From Streptosporangiaceae bacterium (lineage in GTDB: Bacteria; Actinomycetota; Actinomycetes; Streptosporangiales; Streptosporangiaceae): DNA of 12,517 bases. Within the stretch, counting starts at the first letter, position 1. Every line of letters starts with the position of its first letter. Positions 1-6,976 of the stretch are shown here, one piece after another. The DNA is taken from NCBI GenBank assembly GCA_030040815.1, contig JASHSZ010000553.1, positions 1 to 12,517 of the forward strand. The letters run 5' to 3'. Both the position numbers and the translations under genes were made by a program. The notes under the pieces are model-generated. The model was given only the letters and a program-made list of their open reading frames with translations. It did not search any database and was not told where the DNA came from.

Positions 1-312
1 TCCGTGCACACCGCACTGCGGGACGCCTCGTTCCGCAATTACGCCGATTACATGACCAACGACCCGGCGTTCGAGACCGCGCTCGACCAGGTGCTTGCCG
101 AGGCCGACCAGCGGGTCACGGCGATCATGTGCTCCGAGGCGGTGTACTGGCGGTGCCACCGCCGCCTGGTCTCCGACGCAGCTGTGCTGCTGCGGCAGGC
201 TGACGTGCGCCACATCGGCCACGACGGGCGGCTGACCCCGCACGCGCTGACCAGCGGAGTCCGGCTGGCCTCGGCCGGCACCATCAGTTATGACGCCGAG
301 GAGACCGACTGA
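1..312 (+). CDS. DUF488 family protein, C-terminal part (5' end outside window)
   Basis: The reading frame is open from the first base, so the gene begins upstream; the GTG at position 4 is probably an internal codon. About 103 residues are visible, ending in TGA. The fragment has the C-terminal hallmarks of DUF488: an R-x-YADYM segment, then MCSEAVYWRCHRRLV (conserved Cys and Cys-His-Arg), then an HIG/LTPHA tail. DUF488 proteins are small (usually under 200 residues) soluble proteins with no firmly assigned biochemical role. It converges on the MetE-like gene with only 37 bases between the stops and no convincing terminator, so nothing in the context hints at function. The family call is from motif recognition; the function is unknown. 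Confidence 0.85.
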   Translation, partial: SVHTALRDASFRNYADYMTNDPAFETALDQVLAEADQRVTAIMCSEAVYWRCHRRLVSDAAVLLRQADVRHIGHDGRLTPHALTSGVRLASAGTISYDAEETD

Positions 313-349
313 CAGGACGAGACGGCCCTGCGGCAGGAGCGCGGCGCAG

Positions 350-1375
350 CTAGCCGGCGAACTCCGCGCGCAATGTCCGGGCTGCCTGGCTCATCGAGAT
401 GAGCTTGCCGAACGCCGCCTGTCTGGGCAGGTACTTCATGCCGCAGTCGGGCGCGAGCACGATCCGCCCGGCGGGTACGTACGGCAGCGCTCTGCGCACC
501 CGGTCGGCCACGACCTCCGGGGTTTCCACCGTGTGGTCGGCCAGGTCAAGCACGCCGAGGATGATCGTCTTGTCGGCCAGGTCGGCGAGCACCGAGCAAT
601 CCAGGCGGGACTGTGCGGTCTCGATCGAGATCTGGTCGGCCGTGGCGGCGGCGAGCTCGGGCAGGAACGAGTAGCCCGACGGCCGCTCGTGAATGATCGC
701 CGCGTAGCCGAAGCACAGGTGCACGGCGGTGGTGCCGGTGATTCCCTCCAGAGCCGCGTTCAGGACCTTGACGCCGTACTGCCTGGCGGCCTGGGGCCGG
801 GCCTGCAGGTAGGGCTCGTCGAGCTGGACGATGTCGGCGCCGACCGCGAACAGGTCGGCGACCTCCGCGTTCACGGCCTCGGCGTATCCGAAGGCGGCCG
901 CCTCCTTGCTCGGGTAGTAGTCGTTCTGCGCCTGCTCGGCCATGGTAAACGGGCCGGGCACCGTCACCTTGATGGTCCGGTCTGTGTGCGCCCGCAGGAA
1001 CCGCACGTCTGCCACGTTCACCGGACCGCGCCGCCGGATGGGCCCGGTGATCCGCGGCACCGGGTTCGGATGACCGCTGCGGTCGAGCGCGGTGCCGGGA
1101 TTGTCGATGTCGACGCCCTCCAGCGCCGTCGCGAAGAAATTGGAGTAGCTCTCCCGGCGGACCTCGCCATCGGTGACGATGTCCAGCCCGGCGTCTTCCT
1201 GCGCCCCGATGGCGAGCAGGGCTGCGTCGTCCTGGGCCTCCGGCAGGTAGTCGGGAGCCACCCGCCACAGCTCCGTGGCCCTGACCCTGGGCGGGAAGCG
1301 GCCGGCGAGCCGGCCCCGGTCGATCAGCCAGTCCGGCTGCGGGTAACTGCCGACTAGCGAGGTCGGGAAGAGCAA
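350..1375 (-). CDS. MetE-core (cobalamin-independent methionine synthase II-like) methyltransferase
   Basis: This 341-residue protein corresponds to the C-terminal catalytic barrel of MetE only; full MetE is about 750 residues with an N-terminal half that is absent here. The zinc ligands are in place: His219 and Cys221 (VHLCFGY), Glu252 (SIETAQ) and Cys311 (APDCGMKYLP). QLDEP (184-188) and TDGE (68-71) are also family motifs. The expected chemistry is zinc activation of a thiol for alkyl transfer, with homocysteine the most likely acceptor, but stand-alone MetE cores include folate-independent methionine synthases and coenzyme M transferases, so the donor and acceptor are open. I chose the TTG start because GGAGG lies 8 bases upstream (complement of 1384-1388). 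It is transcribed away from the RCC1-like gene, and its 3' end converges on the DUF488 gene. The MetF-like gene about 3.2 kb away suggests a one-carbon role but is not in the same operon. Confidence 0.85.
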   Translation of the reverse strand: MLFPTSLVGSYPQPDWLIDRGRLAGRFPPRVRATELWRVAPDYLPEAQDDAALLAIGAQEDAGLDIVTDGEVRRESYSNFFATALEGVDIDNPGTALDRSGHPNPVPRITGPIRRRGPVNVADVRFLRAHTDRTIKVTVPGPFTMAEQAQNDYYPSKEAAAFGYAEAVNAEVADLFAVGADIVQLDEPYLQARPQAARQYGVKVLNAALEGITGTTAVHLCFGYAAIIHERPSGYSFLPELAAATADQISIETAQSRLDCSVLADLADKTIILGVLDLADHTVETPEVVADRVRRALPYVPAGRIVLAPDCGMKYLPRQAAFGKLISMSQAARTLRAEFAG

Positions 1376-1383
1376 GGGTCAAA

Positions 1384-1388
1384 CCTCC
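1384..1388 (-). promoter_or_regulatory. Shine-Dalgarno site fixing the TTG start of the MetE-core gene
   Basis: The minus strand reads CCGGAGG, then TTTGACCC, then TTG. The 8-base spacing is ideal, no ATG or GTG competes, and the protein begins with the MLFPTSLVGSYPQP-type N-terminus typical of this family. Confidence 0.7.
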
Positions 1389-1452
1389 GGTCAGGTCGGG
1401 TGGCAGGAGCGAGTGCCGGGAGCGGGTGCGAGCATCGCGCCCCAGTATGCGC

Positions 1453-1472
1453 CGCAGCCGACTAGGGCTGCG
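1453..1472. terminator. Hairpin over the stop codon of the RCC1-like gene (possible weak terminator)
   Basis: CGCAGCC and GGCTGCG form a 7-bp perfect stem around a 6-base loop that contains the TAG stop of the lipoprotein gene. No U-run follows in either direction, so an intrinsic terminator is only a possibility; GC-rich actinobacterial terminators often lack the tail. Confidence 0.3.
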
Positions 1473-2751
1473 CGCCGATGCTGATCACGGCGTTATCCGC
1501 CGTCGACGAGATCTGCGCGGCGTGCGAGGCGATCAGGACCGGCTTGCACACGGTTTGTGGCGCCCCGTCGCCGAGCTGCCCGACGTGGCCGACGCCCCAC
1601 GCGTACACGTCGCCGGTGGACGAGATCGCGTACGCGGTGCCCGAGCCGGTGGCCAGGCTCTGGTAGCTGACGCCGGGCGGCGGATACACCCGAACCGGGC
1701 TCGGCTCGGCCCCGAACACGCCGGTGCCGAGCTGGCAGAAGGCGTCGTTGCCCCAGGCCCAGATCGTGCCGGTCGACAGGATGACCAGGGTCTGGCCGTT
1801 ATTCCACAGCGAGCCGCCGAGCGCCACCTGGCTCACCGGCTGGGGGAGACTGACCGGCACGGGAACGTCGGACGACGGCCCGAGCTCGCCGTCCCCGAGC
1901 TGGCCGGCCCCGTTATAGCCCCAGTCGTAGTACTGCCCGTCGGCGAGCAGCGCCCCGGAGTTGGCGAACGACGCCACGAGCGTCGTGACGGCGTAGCCAG
2001 GCAGGCCCGACACGCGAACCGGCGAGGTGGTACTGGCGTTGCTGCCGTCGCCCAGGTCGCCGTCGGCGTTCTGGCCGCACGCAAAGACCGCGCCGTTGGA
2101 GTCGAACAGCGCGTGGTTGCTGGCCCCCGCGACGGCGGTCACGAGACTGAATGGCAGCCGCACCGGGGTCAGGTAGTAGTGCGTGGTGCCGAGGCACAGG
2201 TCGCCGAAGCCGTTCTCGCCCCAGCCCCACACGTGTCCCGTGGTGTCAACCGCCAGGCCGGTGTCGTAGGGCATCGCGTCGGTGGGTATCCACGCGATCT
2301 TGACGCCCGGTGGGAAGTGAACTTGGACCGGCGTGTTGAGCGAGTTCTGGGTGCCGCCGTCGCCCAGCTCGCCGGTAATGCCGACTCCCCAGGCGTACAG
2401 GCTGCCGTTGGTCAGCAGCGCGTACTCGGTCGAGTTCGAGCTGCCAACCTCGGCTATGGTGCCCGGCAGCGTCACGGTGGCCGGTACGGTCAGCGTGTCC
2501 AGCATGTTTGCTCCCGTGCCAAAGACGGTTCCCCAGTGCATAGCCGTGGTCGAGCCGCCCGCGGCGCTGGCCGGCGGGGTCGGCAACGGGTAGACGGGCT
2601 GGGCAACCTGGGTCGGCGCGGCCGCGGTCGGGGTGGCTGACGGGGATGTGGTATGCGAACCGGTCAACCATGTGCACCCAGCCAGCAAGCAGGCGACGGC
2701 AATGAGGGCACCGACGGCGGCAGTCCTGGGTCGCGATGTTCCGGCTGGCAC
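1462..2751 (-). CDS. Secreted lipoprotein with RCC1-like beta-propeller repeats
   Basis: From the GTG at 2751 the 429-residue protein starts with an Arg-bearing n-region, a hydrophobic stretch (AAVGALIAVA) and a lipobox LLAGC with the lipidated Cys at residue 26: a clear Sec/lipoprotein signal. A Thr/Pro/Ala-rich linker (about 27-70) follows. Then come six RCC1-type motifs of the form W-G-x5-G-[DEQ]-L-G-D-G near residues 120, 176, 224, 276, 332 and 384, about 50 residues apart, plus a degenerate first one near 72. This fits a six- or seven-bladed propeller anchored outside the membrane. Bacterial RCC1 repeats are usually binding scaffolds; the ligand is unknown and no enzyme motif is visible. 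The frame extends to a GTG at 2856, which would give an unusually long n-region and has no ribosome site. It follows the sigma-factor gene on the same strand after about 144 bases, so it may be a target or a read-through partner, but this is inference. Confidence 0.85.
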   Translation of the reverse strand: MPAGTSRPRTAAVGALIAVACLLAGCTWLTGSHTTSPSATPTAAAPTQVAQPVYPLPTPPASAAGGSTTAMHWGTVFGTGANMLDTLTVPATVTLPGTIAEVGSSNSTEYALLTNGSLYAWGVGITGELGDGGTQNSLNTPVQVHFPPGVKIAWIPTDAMPYDTGLAVDTTGHVWGWGENGFGDLCLGTTHYYLTPVRLPFSLVTAVAGASNHALFDSNGAVFACGQNADGDLGDGSNASTTSPVRVSGLPGYAVTTLVASFANSGALLADGQYYDWGYNGAGQLGDGELGPSSDVPVPVSLPQPVSQVALGGSLWNNGQTLVILSTGTIWAWGNDAFCQLGTGVFGAEPSPVRVYPPPGVSYQSLATGSGTAYAISSTGDVYAWGVGHVGQLGDGAPQTVCKPVLIASHAAQISSTADNAVISIGAQP

Positions 2752-2887
2752 AGACCGAACGATAGCTCCCGCCTGTGGCTGCCTATGTACGGAACGCCGG
2801 TTCTTCGGCGTGACCCGCGTGGTCCGCGCGCGGTCGGAGGCCGTGTGGTCGGCCACGGTGCAGACGACCGGGCTGCTGTCCGCCTTC

Positions 2888-2920
2888 GACCTCCGTCAGC
2901 GGCCGCTGACCTCCGTCAGC
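2888..2920. repeat. 20-bp-period direct repeat enclosing a 16-bp perfect palindrome at the sigma gene's end
   Basis: GACCTCCGTCAGC occurs at 2888-2900 and again at 2908-2920. Between and overlapping them, GTCAGCGGCCGCTGAC (2895-2910) is a perfect palindrome that includes the TGA stop (complement of 2896-2898) of the sigma-factor gene. In RNA it would fold as a very GC-rich hairpin but has no U-tract. It could be a terminator, a processing site, or a chance result of a short duplication. Confidence 0.6.
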
Positions 2921-4137
2921 CGCCGCTCCAGATACCGCCGTTCCGGCTCGGTCTTCGCCAGCGCCAGCGCCTCCCGGTAGCTCTCCGCCGCTTCCGGACG
3001 GCGATCGAGCCGGCGCAGGAGGTCCGCGCGGGTCGCCGGCAGCAGGTAGTAGGAAGTCAGCGCGCCGCCCCCGGCGAGCTCGTCGACCAGGGCTAGCCCG
3101 GCTGCGGGCCCGCGGGCCATGGCGACCGCTACCGCCCTGTTGAGCTGCACCACCGCGCTGGGCACGAGGACGCCGAGCTCGCCGTAGAGGGCGGCGATCC
3201 GCGCCCAGTCGGTGTCGGTCGCCGCGGCTGCGCGGGCGTGGCACGCCGCGATGGCCGCCTGCAGTAGGTACGGCCCGGCGGCCGGGGTGCGCCGCTGGGC
3301 GCCGGCGAGCAGGGCCAGACCCGCCGCAATCTTGTCGGCATCCCAGCGTGATCGGTCCTGGTCCTCGAGCGTGACTAGCTCGCCGTCGTCGTCCAGCCGC
3401 GCCGCCGTCCGCGCGTCCTGCAGCAGCATCAGCGCGAGCAGGCCGACCGCCTCGGGCTCGTCTGGCATCAGCGCGACCAGCAGGCGGGCGAGCCGGATCG
3501 CCTCGGCCGTGAGGTCACCGCGCCGGACCTGCGCGCCCGCTGATGCCGAATAGCCCTCGTTGAACAGCAGGTACAGCACGGCGAGCACGCCGGACAGCCG
3601 GTCCGGGAGCAGGTGCGCGGGCGGGACCCGGTAGGGAATTCCTGCGTCGCGGATCTTGTGCTTGGCCCGAGTCAGCCGCTTGGCCATGGTGGCCTCGGGC
3701 ACGAGGAAGGCCCTGGCGATCTCGGCGGTGGTCAGTCCGGCCAGGGTACGGAGGGTGAGGGCCACCCTCGCCTCCAGCGTCAGCGCGGGGTGGCAGCAGG
3801 TGAAGATGAGCCGAAGCCGGTCATCGGTGACCCCGCTGTCGTCGGGACTGGGGGGCTCGGCCGGTCCCGGCATCGCGGCAACCTCCTGCAGCTTGGCTGC
3901 CTCCGTCCTGCTCCTGCGCAGCCGGTCGAGCGCGCGGTTGCGCGCCGTCGTGGTGAGCCACGCACCCGGTCGGCTGGGTACGCCGTCGGTCGGCCAGTGC
4001 GCCAGCGCGGCCGCGAACGCGTCCTGGGCGCACTCCTCGGCGAGATCCCAGTTGCCGGTCATCCGGATCAGCGTCGCGACGACGTGGCCCCACTCCTCCT
4101 GGAACGCGGCCGCCACCGCTGCCTCGACGTCAGTCAT
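2896..4137 (-). CDS. ECF42-type RNA polymerase sigma factor with C-terminal extension
   Basis: The 413-residue protein directs RNA polymerase to a specific promoter set. Sigma region 2 spans about 8-75 (EEWGHVVATLIRMTG, DLAEECAQDAFAAAL, NRALDRLRR). Region 4 spans about 105-165 (FTCCHPALTLEARVALTLR, LTTAEIARAFLVPEATMAKR). After that comes the roughly 240-residue C-terminal extension that marks ECF42 factors: YLLFNEGYSAS (189-199), DRSRWD, GPYLLQAAIAACHA, VQLNRAVAVAMA and a TPR-like YYLLPATRADLLRRL end. In studied members this extension is needed for activity and there is no classical anti-sigma factor. I chose the ATG at 4137 because it overlaps the DGPF gene's stop as ATGA (4-bp overlap, translational coupling); the frame runs further upstream but that part overlaps the DGPF gene and has no family similarity. 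Confidence 0.93.
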   Translation of the reverse strand: MTDVEAAVAAAFQEEWGHVVATLIRMTGNWDLAEECAQDAFAAALAHWPTDGVPSRPGAWLTTTARNRALDRLRRSRTEAAKLQEVAAMPGPAEPPSPDDSGVTDDRLRLIFTCCHPALTLEARVALTLRTLAGLTTAEIARAFLVPEATMAKRLTRAKHKIRDAGIPYRVPPAHLLPDRLSGVLAVLYLLFNEGYSASAGAQVRRGDLTAEAIRLARLLVALMPDEPEAVGLLALMLLQDARTAARLDDDGELVTLEDQDRSRWDADKIAAGLALLAGAQRRTPAAGPYLLQAAIAACHARAAAATDTDWARIAALYGELGVLVPSAVVQLNRAVAVAMARGPAAGLALVDELAGGGALTSYYLLPATRADLLRRLDRRPEAAESYREALALAKTEPERRYLERRLTEVSGR

Positions 4138-4484
4138 ACGCTGGCCAGGATGGGCCGCACCTCCACGACGCCGCCCTTGAGAGTGGCCGGATGCCGGGCG
4201 GCCGCGTAGATCGCCTCGTCGAGGTCGGCGCACTCGATCACGTCGTAGCCGAGGATCTGCTCCTTGGTCTCCGCGAACGGACCATCGGACACCAGCACCT
4301 CGTCACCAGAGTTCCGGACCGTGGTGGCGGTACTGACCGGCTGGAGTTGCGAGCCCTCGACCAGCAGCACACCCCTGGTCTGCAGTTCCCTCGCCCAGGG
4401 CGCCCAGCACGGCTCGTCTTCCTCGTGCCCGGCCGCGGGGTCGTCGAGTTCCTCCTGGCCGCACACCAGCAGCATGTATCGCAT
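4134..4484 (-). CDS. YCII-related DGPF-domain protein
   Basis: This 116-residue protein has the small ferredoxin-like YCII fold: an MRYMLLVCGQEE beta strand at the start and the diagnostic DGPFAETKEQILGY motif at 67-80, followed by a helix (DLDEAIYAAARHP) and a last strand (GVVEVRPI). DGPF proteins are the standard genomic partners of ECF42 sigma factors, and the overlapping sigma gene downstream confirms the pairing. Their biochemical role is not established; a regulatory or sensing role for the partner sigma factor is inference. The ATG at 4484 is preceded by AAGGAGG (complement of 4489-4495) at a short 4-base spacing. The open frame extends to 4616, into the end of the MetF-like gene, without family similarity. 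Confidence 0.92.
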   Translation of the reverse strand: MRYMLLVCGQEELDDPAAGHEEDEPCWAPWARELQTRGVLLVEGSQLQPVSTATTVRNSGDEVLVSDGPFAETKEQILGYDVIECADLDEAIYAAARHPATLKGGVVEVRPILASV

Positions 4485-4519
4485 TAGGCCTCCTTCAACG
4501 CCTGGCCCGTCGCCACGAG

Positions 4520-4547
4520 GACGATCGGGAACTCCGGGTGGGGACAA
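4520..4547 (-). promoter_or_regulatory. Candidate ECF-type promoter of the DGPF-sigma operon
   Basis: On the minus strand TTGTCCC (about 4541-4547) is followed 17 bases later by CGTC (4520-4523), with about 25 bases from there to the ribosome site of the DGPF gene. From memory, ECF42 promoters have TGTCGA at -35 and a CGA/TC-type -10, so this is a partial match that would fit autoregulation. It is a motif guess without experimental support. Confidence 0.3.
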
Positions 4548-4584
4548 CCAGCCCGCGCCCGACGCCTGGATCGAGGCTAGAGCG

Positions 4585-5577
4585 TTACCGGGGCGGAAGG
4601 CCAGCTTGCGCCACAATGCCAGGAATCGCGTGCTCCGCGCCGATCGCCATGACGTGCACTCCGGCCACGCCGGGCACGTCTGCGAGCCGAGCGATGATCT
4701 CGCTGCACAGCTTCTCGCCCTCGGCCCGGAGCCGATCCGGGCTGAGGCCGGTCAGCCGCTCGGTGACGTAGTCGGGGATGACGACACCCGGGATCGTGGC
4801 CAGGTGCTCGAGCGCCCGCTGCGACCGTACCGGGCCGACGCCCGCCAGGATGAAGCTGCGCTCGTGCAGGCCGAGGTCGCGCACCCGCGTCATCCACGCC
4901 GCGAACGCGGAGACGTCGAAGACGAACTGGGTCTGCACGAACTGCGCCCCGGCATCAATCTTCCGGGCGAGCCGGCTGGTGGCCTTGTCGGCGGCCGCCT
5001 CGGCCTCAGCGGCGCTGTCGGCCCGGCCGGGCGGGTTCTCAACGGCGCCGAGCAGCCACGACGGCGGCGGCTTCAGCTCCGCGCCCGACATCAGCTGGCC
5101 CTGGTCACGCATCGCCGTCGCGACCGCCAGCAGCTTGGTGCTGTCCAGATCGAACACAGCGGTCGCGTCCGGGTGGTCACCGTTGCGTGGGTGGTCGCCG
5201 GTCATGATCAGCACGTTCGGCACGCCGAGCGCCGATGCCGACAGCAACTCCGACTGCAGCGCGATTCGATTCCGGTCCCGGCAGGTGAGCTGCATTATGG
5301 GCTCGATGCCTGCGCGGAGCGCGGCGACGCTCCCGGCCAGGCTCGACAGCTTGACGGTAGCGCCCTGGTTGTCGGTGATATTGACCGCGTCCACCCAGCC
5401 GCGCAGCGCGGCCGCCTTTCTGGCGATTGGCGCGGTGTCGGCGCCGCGGGGCGGGCCGATCTCGGCCGTGACGGCGAACTTCCCGGCTTCGAGTCGCTGT
5501 CGGAAAAACCCGGTGCCTGTGCGGGGCTGCGGGCCGGAGCGGTCGTGATCAAGGCCACTGCCCGGTTTGTCCGCCAT
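4585..5577 (-). CDS. metF: Methylenetetrahydrofolate reductase (MetF family)
   Basis: The 330-residue protein is predicted to reduce 5,10-methylenetetrahydrofolate to 5-methyltetrahydrofolate with FAD, supplying the methyl group of methionine. Visible family marks are TAEIGPPRG (Glu39, matching the catalytic Glu of E. coli MetF), VNITDNQGA (65-73), QLTCRDRNR (96-104), MTGDHPRNGDHP (125-136) with FDLDS (142-146) in the flavin region, and FVQTQFVFD (213-221). The length and the GDxPxxGD-FDLDS form resemble the bacterial/acetogen-like branch more than the E. coli enzyme, so the electron donor is uncertain. The Ala-rich 182-200 segment is a variable loop. The ATG at 5577 has no Shine-Dalgarno site; TACTAT seven bases upstream suggests a leaderless transcript. 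It lies upstream of the DGPF-sigma operon with a 100-base gap, so it is probably a separate unit. Confidence 0.88.
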   Translation of the reverse strand: MADKPGSGLDHDRSGPQPRTGTGFFRQRLEAGKFAVTAEIGPPRGADTAPIARKAAALRGWVDAVNITDNQGATVKLSSLAGSVAALRAGIEPIMQLTCRDRNRIALQSELLSASALGVPNVLIMTGDHPRNGDHPDATAVFDLDSTKLLAVATAMRDQGQLMSGAELKPPPSWLLGAVENPPGRADSAAEAEAAADKATSRLARKIDAGAQFVQTQFVFDVSAFAAWMTRVRDLGLHERSFILAGVGPVRSQRALEHLATIPGVVIPDYVTERLTGLSPDRLRAEGEKLCSEIIARLADVPGVAGVHVMAIGAEHAIPGIVAQAGLPPR

Positions 5578-5584
5578 GCGGACA

Positions 5585-5590
5585 ATAGTA
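5585..5590 (-). promoter_or_regulatory. Candidate -10 element (TACTAT) of the metF-like gene
   Basis: The minus strand reads TACTAT, then TGTCCGC, then ATG. This matches the actinobacterial TANNNT -10 form and places the transcription start at or next to the ATG. No ribosome-binding site is present, which supports leaderless expression. No convincing -35 is visible. Confidence 0.4.
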
Positions 5591-5683
5591 TCCCAGCACG
5601 GACCGCCGGCCTATGGGCCGCAACCCGGACTGCCCGCCTTTTCCTTGTGGGGTAAGCCGAGGGCGCTTGCGTTTCTTGTCGGG

Positions 5684-6943
5684 TTAGCCGAGAGCGGTCG
5701 CGGTCTTCTCGGTGGTGAGTCGACGACGCGCGACGCTCAGACGGCCGAGGCCAGACAGCGCCTCGAGCACGCGTGCCGCGAGTCCGGGCGCGGCAGACGT
5801 GGACTCGGCCATCCCGACTGTGAGCACGGACTTGAGCATGGTCGGCTTGATGTCCTCGACATCGCCGATGAGCTGAACCTTGGTGTCGGCGTCCCGAGCC
5901 AGCGCGCAGACGTACCGCGCATCGCTCGATTGCGGATCGCCGGCCACGAGCATCAGGTCGCTGCCCAGCGCGACAGAATAGATCGTCCCGGCCCGGTCGG
6001 ATGGCGCATAGCAGGTCTCCGCGGGCACCGCGGGGCGGGCCGCCGGGTAGCGCGACCGCAGCGCGCTGACAATAGGGGCGCCCGCCTCCAGCGCGAAACC
6101 GGGCTGCAGGAGATACGAAACGGGTCCGCCATTACCCGCGCTGACGGCCGCCGTCTTGGCCGGCGTGTCCACCACGGTCACGCGGCCCGGGGCGTGGCTG
6201 CTGATCGGATTGGTGGCGGCATGATCCGGCGGGCCGACGATCAAGAGCTGGTGCCCGCGATCGGCGGCACGGCCGGCCGCGGCCTGAGCCGCGGCCACCA
6301 TCGGGCAGGTGGCATCGACAACGGTCACGTCTCGCCGGGCCGCCTCCGCGCGCAGCTGGGCAGTGACCCCGTGCGCGGGAAACACGACGACGGCCCCGGG
6401 CTCGACGCCGTCGAGTGAGTCAGTGACGATCGCGCCGAGGTTGCCGAGCGCGGTCACGGTCTCGGGCGGGCTGACAGCCGGGGTCAGCACGTAGACCCGG
6501 CGCCCGCTGCCCTCGTGGTCGGACGCGGCCTGAATGGCTGCCCTGCCGGCGTGCAGTGCGCCGCTACACCAGGGGCTCCCGGCCAGCAGCAGCGACCGGT
6601 TGGCGAACACCGCTGCCCACTCTTCGACCGCGGCCCTGGCGGCTGCCGCCGACAGAGCATCGCCCAGCGTGGCCGCGGCCGCAACCGCCACCGCGGTATC
6701 ACCCTCCTCGCGCGGGCAGGTCACCAGGAATACCCGTGCGTCAGCGCCGGCGCCCGGCTCGCCGGGAAGGTCGCCCACGCGAACCGGCCTTCCCCTGGCT
6801 CGCAGCGAACCAGCCACCAGCCGGGCCGCCGGACAGCGCAGCAGCCCGTGCACGGGGTCGCCGACGAGGGTTGGGACCACAACCTCGCCCCGCTGCAGTC
6901 CGGCGCTCGGCACCGAGAGTTCGCGGATATCGGCCCGGCTCAT
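5684..6943 (-). CDS. Divergent IspH/LytB-like iron-sulfur protein with N-terminal extension
   Basis: Residues about 117-400 of this 419-residue protein align with IspH, which reduces HMBPP to IPP/DMAPP using a [4Fe-4S] cluster. The three cluster cysteines are kept: Cys126 (AGSPWCSGA), Cys213 (VDATCPMV) and Cys311 (AETCYAPSDR), and so is the FPAHGV His191. Aligned by eye to E. coli IspH, the key acid of the HPE motif (Glu126) is Ala243, Thr167 is Pro281, the VVHN His41 segment is VSPP, and the SSN motif is SSD. It is therefore unlikely to be an ordinary IspH. Residues 1-112 form an extension I do not recognise, with Cys37 and Cys76. The ATG at 6943 has only a weak GGCGAG upstream. It lies downstream of the PAC2 gene on the same strand, with a 194-base gap that holds a strong hairpin. 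Confidence 0.75.
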   Translation of the reverse strand: MSRADIRELSVPSAGLQRGEVVVPTLVGDPVHGLLRCPAARLVAGSLRARGRPVRVGDLPGEPGAGADARVFLVTCPREEGDTAVAVAAAATLGDALSAAAARAAVEEWAAVFANRSLLLAGSPWCSGALHAGRAAIQAASDHEGSGRRVYVLTPAVSPPETVTALGNLGAIVTDSLDGVEPGAVVVFPAHGVTAQLRAEAARRDVTVVDATCPMVAAAQAAAGRAADRGHQLLIVGPPDHAATNPISSHAPGRVTVVDTPAKTAAVSAGNGGPVSYLLQPGFALEAGAPIVSALRSRYPAARPAVPAETCYAPSDRAGTIYSVALGSDLMLVAGDPQSSDARYVCALARDADTKVQLIGDVEDIKPTMLKSVLTVGMAESTSAAPGLAARVLEALSGLGRLSVARRRLTTEKTATALG

Positions 6944-6976
6944 CGCATCTCGCCCACGGGCGTTACCGTCCCCTCG

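Noticed and set aside
290..1357. Long plus-strand open frame opposite the MetE-core gene
   Set aside because: Its translation is Arg/Gly/Val-rich without family motifs, a typical high-GC antisense shadow; the minus strand carries clear zinc-ligand motifs.
1426..2640. Long plus-strand open frame opposite the RCC1-like gene
   Set aside because: Low-complexity, Arg/Gly-rich translation; the opposite strand has a signal peptide and regular RCC1 repeats.
350..5577. A single methionine operon of the MetE-core and metF genes
   Set aside because: The lipoprotein and the sigma operon lie between them, with separate ribosome sites, gaps over 80 bases and candidate promoters.
5607..5620. Hairpin CGGCC-TATG-GGCCG upstream of metF as a terminator of the IspH-like gene
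   Set aside because: The stem is only 5 bp with no U-run on the minus strand; it is not distinguishable from chance at this GC content.
4264..5655. 463-codon plus-strand frame across the DGPF and metF genes
   Set aside because: It spans two well-supported genes and their gap on the other strand and has no recognisable domain.
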